A stretch of 64,000 nt of DNA. Origin: Stenocarpella maydis. Its lineage: Eukaryota; Ascomycota; Sordariomycetes; Diaporthales; Diaporthaceae. Position numbers and translations under genes: made by a program. The notes beneath the pieces are model-generated. The model was not told the DNA's origin. It saw nothing but the letters and a program-made list of their open reading frames with translations, and made no database searches. Of the stretch, positions 59,087 to 64,000 are shown in pieces (positions within the stretch are counted from its first letter, which is position 1; every line of letters starts with the position of its first letter). The stretch covers positions 33,659 to 97,658 of the forward strand of contig NQMI01000006.1 in NCBI GenBank assembly GCA_002270565.1, given 5' to 3'.

Positions 59087-59596
59087 TTTTCTGTTTTTCT
59101 AATACGGGATGTTTATTTTACTCCCCTATTTACTGGAGGTTTGCCCTTTAGGGGAAGGGAGCAGGATATAGATAAGGTAAGGGGGCTCTTATTAAAGAAA
59201 GGTCTACCTTAAGGATATTGGTCTCCTTAGGAACCTGCCCCCACTCTATTTAGGACCTTAGATTAGGAGCATTATGCTCCTATACTACCTATTTAGGTAA
59301 CTTCTTAGCTTATTATACTTTTAATGCCCTTTAGAAATGCTACCTTTTGGACCTTGCTATTTCTTAGCTCTTAAGAGAATATTTATAAAGGTAGATCTAA
59401 TTAGCTTAATCTTATAATTATGGCTTTTTATAAGGATATAGAATATTATGGTATTAAGAAGTTTACTAGAAGTTATTTGGAATTTTTACTTTAAAAAGGA
59501 AGGATAAGCTTACCTTGTGTTTAGAGATATTAGTCTCTAATTGCTAATTGCCTTAAACTTAAGGGTGATATATCTCTTGGGGAACTAAAAGATGAN

Positions 59597-60218
59597 AAAA
59601 AAGTTAAGATATAAAAAAGTTAAGATATAAAAAAGTTAAGATATAAAAAAGTTAAGATATAAAAAAGTTAAGATATAAAAAAGTTAAGATATAAAAAAGT
59701 TAAGATATAAAAAAGTTAAGATATAAAAAAGTTAAGATATAAAAAAGTTAAGATATAAAAAAGTTAAGATATAAAAAAGTTAAGATATAAAAAAGTTAAG
59801 ATATAAAAAAGTTAAGATATAAAAAAGTTAAGATATAAAAAAGTTAAGATATAAAAAAGTTAAGATATAAAAAAGTTAAGATATAAAAAAGTTAAGATAT
59901 AAAAAAGTTAAGATATAAAAAAGTTAAGATATAAAAAAGTTAAGATATAAAAAAGTTAAGATATAAAAAAGTTAAGATATAAAAAAGTTAAGATATAAAA
60001 AAGTTAAGATATAAAAAAGTTAAGATATAAAAAAGTTAAGATATAAAAAAGTTAAGATATAAAAAAGTTAAGATATAAAAAAGTTAAGATATAAAAAAGT
60101 TAAGATATAAAAAAGTTAAGATATAAAAAAGTTAAGATATAAAAAAGTTAAGATATAAAAAAGTTAAGATATAAAAAAGTTAAGATATAAAAAAGTTAAG
60201 ATATAAAAAAGTTAAGAT
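59597..60218. repeat. Perfect 16-bp satellite, about 39 copies
   Basis: The unit ATAAAAAAGTTAAGAT repeats without any change that I can see for 622 bp. An N at 59596 directly precedes the array. The plus strand of the unit contains no C. The true length may differ from the assembly, since such arrays are hard to resolve. Confidence 0.95.
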
Positions 60219-61045
60219 AATATTATATCTCTAATTAGATAAGTATACTTCTCCTGGGACTATATGTGAGATAAAAATCATTAGCTCTTAATTTACTACT
60301 AAAAGAAGTATTAGCAACTTGAAAAACTGGATCTACCCCTGCCTTGCCTGACCCTTTTGATCACCTTATGACTATAACTGGAGATCTGTAGGCTTGTATT
60401 TAAACTTCCTGGGCATACATCTGGTGATCTCGCTTATAGCATCCGCGCGAGTTTCCTTATATCCTATCTTAGTGGCTGCTTTAATATACTTGCTTAGCGA
60501 GAGCTCTAAAGGAGGCATATTTGGAGGCTTATTAATTAGATTGGAATGTGCATTAGTGATATAGTTATAACTGCTCTTAGAAATCTTTGGTATCTTAAAA
60601 TTATAAAGGTAACTCTTAATATAGTAGATATAATTGGCATAAGTGTTATCTTGAAATCCTTGGAGTGATTGGTACTTAAAGAAAGGGATTATGATGGGGA
60701 TGATGCCTTGGAGAGTTGTTTGATTATAGTTGGCCCCTATCTGCTGTATGCAATAGTTGTATGGGTTTGCGTTATAATGACTAAAGAAGGCAATAAGGAG
60801 AGCTGGGCCCTAATGAAGGTTATTCCCCTGGTATGTTTGAGATATATACTTCTCATAAGGGCTACCATTTGTGTGCTTAATAAAAACATTATTCGGACCT
60901 CCTTTAATTAGAGTGCTAAGGTAAGATTATAGGTACTTATAAGCTATTGGGGCTTTTAGGAAGGGAAAGAATAGTTTAAGTAGCTTAGATTTGCATATTA
61001 AGGAGAGGGTCTATAGGATATAAAGACCCTTGCTTCTGCTCTTGA
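60219..61045. other. AT-rich stretch with one unassigned open frame
   Basis: An 80-codon plus-strand frame (60669-60911) reads a hydrophobic segment (LLYAIVVWVCVIM) but starts within degraded DNA and matches nothing I know. Probably transposon debris. Confidence 0.35.
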
Positions 61046-61439
61046 GGTTGTATATTTTGATATTTGTTGTAAAGGCCTTGTAAAGTGGTAATTTATGGAC
61101 TTGGTTTTGTGAAAGGATTGCGTTTAGCTGGAAGCAAGTATAGATGCCCTCTTTATGGNNNNNNNNNNNNNNNNNNNNNNNNNNNNNNNNNNNNNNNNNN
61201 NNNNNNNNNNNNNNNNNNNNNNNNNNNNNNNNNNNNNNNNNNNNNNNNNNNNNNNNNNNNNNNNNNNNNNNNNNNNNNNNNNNNNNNNNNNNNNNNNNNN
61301 NNNNNNNNNNNNNNNNNNNCCCTTAAGGTTATATATTTTAATATTTATTATAAAGGCCTTATAAAGCAGTAATTTATAGATCTAGTTTTATGAAAGAATT
61401 ATATTTAGCTAGAAATAAGTGTAGATGCCCTCTTTATGG
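61046..61439. repeat. 113-bp duplication flanking a gap of 161 N
   Basis: 61046-61158 and 61327-61439 align base for base without indels; the undetermined run is 61159-61319. I count 20 differences, all transitions. In 17 of them the left copy has G or C and the right copy A or T. Both copies end CCCTCTTTATGG. This is a clear RIP-type signature, and the gap is probably a stretch that could not be assembled because of the duplication. Confidence 0.85.
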
Positions 61440-62432
61440 ATAGGAGGAGGATTGTATGTTTTGAAGACCCTAATAATAGGAGGTAATTGCTCCTTACCCT
61501 TCCCTTCTCTTCTTAGCTTAATTAAGGAGGAGAAGATATAGTGATAATAAAGCTTGTTTAATTAGAGAGGCTTAATGGTTTAATAATGAGATTAATGATT
61601 AATAGTTAATAATGCTATTGGGGGGAAGTTGAAGAAAAGGATTAGTGGGGGAAAAGCGACTTTAAATATGAAAAGTTGGAGAGAGGAGCTCTTATTAGAA
61701 GTATTTAAAGTAGTAAAGGTTGCTGCCTGGTAGAAAAGGGAAGGAAGTTGAGTAATTTACTAGCTTAAGTGATTTACTTATCTTGAGGCTCCCCTTCTGA
61801 TAAAAGTTCACCTTTCTGCTATAACCTCTAACCTAACTACTTCTTTTATAACCACCATACCTTAGCTAATTTCTGATTAGTGTAGCATAACTTGCATTAT
61901 TAAGACTTAAAAGCTGCTATAATTATTAACCTCTACCCTTAAAACTTGTTACCTCCCCTCTGTTACCTAATTTCTCCTTGCCTTAGCACCCTTTTCCTTA
62001 ATCTGATTAATTAGAAAGATATCTTCCTTAAGCTAGCAAATAATAAAGAAAGGTAAGGGAAAGAAGAAGGGATTCCTATTAATCTAGTTTATAGCCATTA
62101 ATAGTTCAAAAGGCTAAGTTAGCCCTATGAATAATCCCAACGCCCTCGTGCCTACTATTAAGTACCCAGACCCTTCTGATTAGGTTGGCCTTGAAGTATA
62201 ACTTTTAGTGTTGCCCTTTATTATGAATTTTGATGATATTAACCCTATATAGCAGCTAAGATTTCCCAACCTATGTGATATCTGTAATTAAGGAAACTAG
62301 GATTGCGGAGCTAGTGCAGACCTAATAAAAGACCCATTTGAAATTAGAATCCTTAATAATGGGTTGGTACTCTCTTAAGCTTTTAATATATTAGACCTTT
62401 TGGTGCAACCGCTGTTCTTTTAGAATTAAAAA
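61440..62432. other. AT-rich stretch upstream of the C48-like relic
   Basis: No intact frame. It is probably the 5' part of the same decayed element as the frame that follows, but I could not recognise a domain in it. Confidence 0.35.
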
Positions 62433-63893
62433 TGGGGGTATAGTGATTATGCGTAGCGGGTGGTGGATATATATTTTAAGGGCGTTAATCCCTATCCTTA
62501 GTTTAGAGACCCTCTTGGGTAGAAGAACCTATTTAGCACTTACTATGGCGACTTCCTTATGACCCTTTATAATGCAGAAGGTCTCCTAGCTTAAGAGGTA
62601 TACCTGCATACTAATCATGTTCTGGGGCTTATTAATTGGCAGCTGATTGATTTTAGCGACCTGGTCTTTATAGTGCCTTTAACCTATGATATTAATGGAG
62701 AACCCCCTAGATCGTGAAGATACCACTTACTAAAGGATAGCTAGAGGTTCATTATCCAAGTTATGCATACCCCAGGCCATTGGGTATTAAGTATCTTTAA
62801 TAGGGATACCAAATGACTTGGTATAATTAACACTTATCCTGATTAGAGAACTTATAATAGGATGTACCCCCATATAAGGGACTGTATTGTATACTTTCTT
62901 ACCCTTGGGCTACTTGAAGGATTCTCAAAACAGGCATGCACAGCAATCTAAGTAAAGGTCATACTGCAGCTGGGATTAACTGCCTGTGGACTCCTTGTGG
63001 CTACCTATGTTGCCTTTTTCTTTTAAGAAAATTATGGAAAGAATGGCTGGGAGTTTGGAGACTGGATTAAGATTAGGCTGCTTGAATTTGCCCCTTCTGG
63101 CTTGCCTGCTGAGAAAGCCTTAGCTCTTATTTGGGGTTTTGCTATCCGATTGGAAATTAATAGATCTAGGCATCTAATTAGGGGCATTTAGAATACTCCA
63201 GTTATTAGCTATAATAAGTATAAGAGGCTTATAGTAGGAAAGAATATTGTGTACTCTTAAGCTGATATCTTAAGGATAAATAAGGGGGAGACTAAGTATT
63301 ATGCTATACCTAGTGTGGGATTAGAACTGGGATAAAATCTGCTGGGCTTCCTTATAGTAAGATTTAATAAGGCTAATCTTTTAAGGCCTACTAATATCCA
63401 GACTTCCAGGTTAAGCAAAACTCTTATTACCCTTAATAGCTTAAAGAACTAGCTATCTATCCTAATATCTAAGATACCTAGTGCGGCTATAAAGGATCTA
63501 ATTATAATATCTGGGCTTGGACTTTATAAGGACCCGTCTAAGATACCTAAGCCTCTGCCTTAGGCAGATAGAGCATAGATATATAGAGAAGATAGTCTTA
63601 AGATATTGAGTGAAGCAAGAATTGCTTTATAAACGCTTAATTAGAGTAGGGCTAGAATGCTGTAGGGTAACCCTATTAAACTTCTCTTATGGCAGATATT
63701 AGAGGCAAGCATTAGGAATATATCCCTAGGAGGAAATATAAATATGGGTGGGATAACCCTTAAGCAATCGGGTATCTTAAGGTCTTTATTATTATCTCTA
63801 TCCTTTATTCCGGCTATACTGCTACTATATTGCCTATTGCCCGCTATAATAAGAATTATAACAATTCAGGAGCATAACCGGAATACAAGCAAG
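62433..63893 (+). pseudogene. Decayed transposon frame with Ulp1/C48-like protease signature
   Basis: One plus-strand frame stays readable for about 486 codons with roughly 20 stops, all of types that C-to-T or G-to-A changes make from Gln, Arg or Trp codons. It reads YFKGVNPYP, NLFSTYYGDFLMTLYNAEG, LINWQLIDFSDLVFIVPLTY, then HTPGHWVLSIFNRDTK, INTYPD, and ILQLGLTACGLLVATYVAFF. The spacing of HWVL, an Asp/Asn, Gln, and an ACG that stands where DCG is usual is that of the Ulp1/C48 cysteine protease fold, including the catalytic His, Gln and Cys. Such domains occur in several eukaryotic DNA transposons, for example KDZ-type elements and some MULEs. The downstream part (NKGETKYYAIPSVGLELG, LSKTLITLNSLKN) is unrecognised. 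It is not functional as it stands. Confidence 0.6.
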
Positions 63894-64000
63894 TAAGTAG
63901 GGACTGAGAAAGCAAATTACTAGGTTCCTATACTAGCAATTAGTAACAGCCATTAATATTGAGCTTACAAAAAGGCAGCTAAGCAAGAGAAGAAGGATTG

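Noticed and set aside
1..64000. CRISPR array or bacterial-type operon
   Set aside because: Introns, nuclear tRNA structure and fungal families show eukaryotic DNA; the only regular array is the 16-bp satellite, which has no spacers.

Overview
The window looks like nuclear DNA of a filamentous ascomycete, probably a Sordariomycete (inference). The grounds are short GT-AG introns of about 60-100 bp, GC-rich codon use, fungal-only families (HET, NACHT/STAND, YTP1-like, DBINO-type INO80), an intron-bearing tRNA-Thr, and AT-rich repeat blocks whose diverged copies differ almost only by transitions, as repeat-induced point mutation (RIP) leaves them.

Layout. 1-820 is AT-rich repeat debris. 1.5-20.1 kb is mostly housekeeping: ARB1 (ABC-F ribosome-biogenesis ATPase), INO80 (chromatin remodeller), a broken DUF1772-like relic, ALB1 (pre-60S factor), a YTP1-like membrane protein, tRNA-Thr(AGT) and an F-box protein. 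22-46 kb reads as an accessory island: a NACHT/STAND receptor-like protein, a secreted NTF2-like protein, a long-chain alcohol oxidase ending in a peroxisomal signal, a decayed MFS transporter, a HET-domain protein, secreted M14 and M28 metallopeptidases, a small secreted protein, a small unrecognised spliced gene and an unrecognised membrane protein. Long gene-poor gaps separate them. 47.2-54.6 kb returns to conserved genes: mitochondrial phosphate carrier, TIM50, an F-box-like protein and a SnoaL-like protein.

55.1-64 kb is a degraded transposon block. It holds a foldback hairpin, a 230-bp inverted repeat, a Ty3/gypsy-type gag relic, a perfect 16-bp satellite of about 39 copies, a duplicated segment flanking an assembly gap, and a long stop-riddled frame with a Ulp1/C48-like protease signature.

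How the genes relate. No operon logic applies. ARB1 and ALB1 both serve ribosome assembly; TIM50 and the phosphate carrier both serve mitochondria. The island combines self/non-self recognition genes (NACHT, HET) with secreted hydrolases, a common accessory mix in plant- or soil-associated fungi. I did not find a convincing wholly new system. The items most worth a second look are the C48-like element relic, the two asymmetrically mutated inverted repeats, the perfect satellite inside mutated DNA, a GC-AG intron in the M14 gene, and two spliced genes of unknown family.
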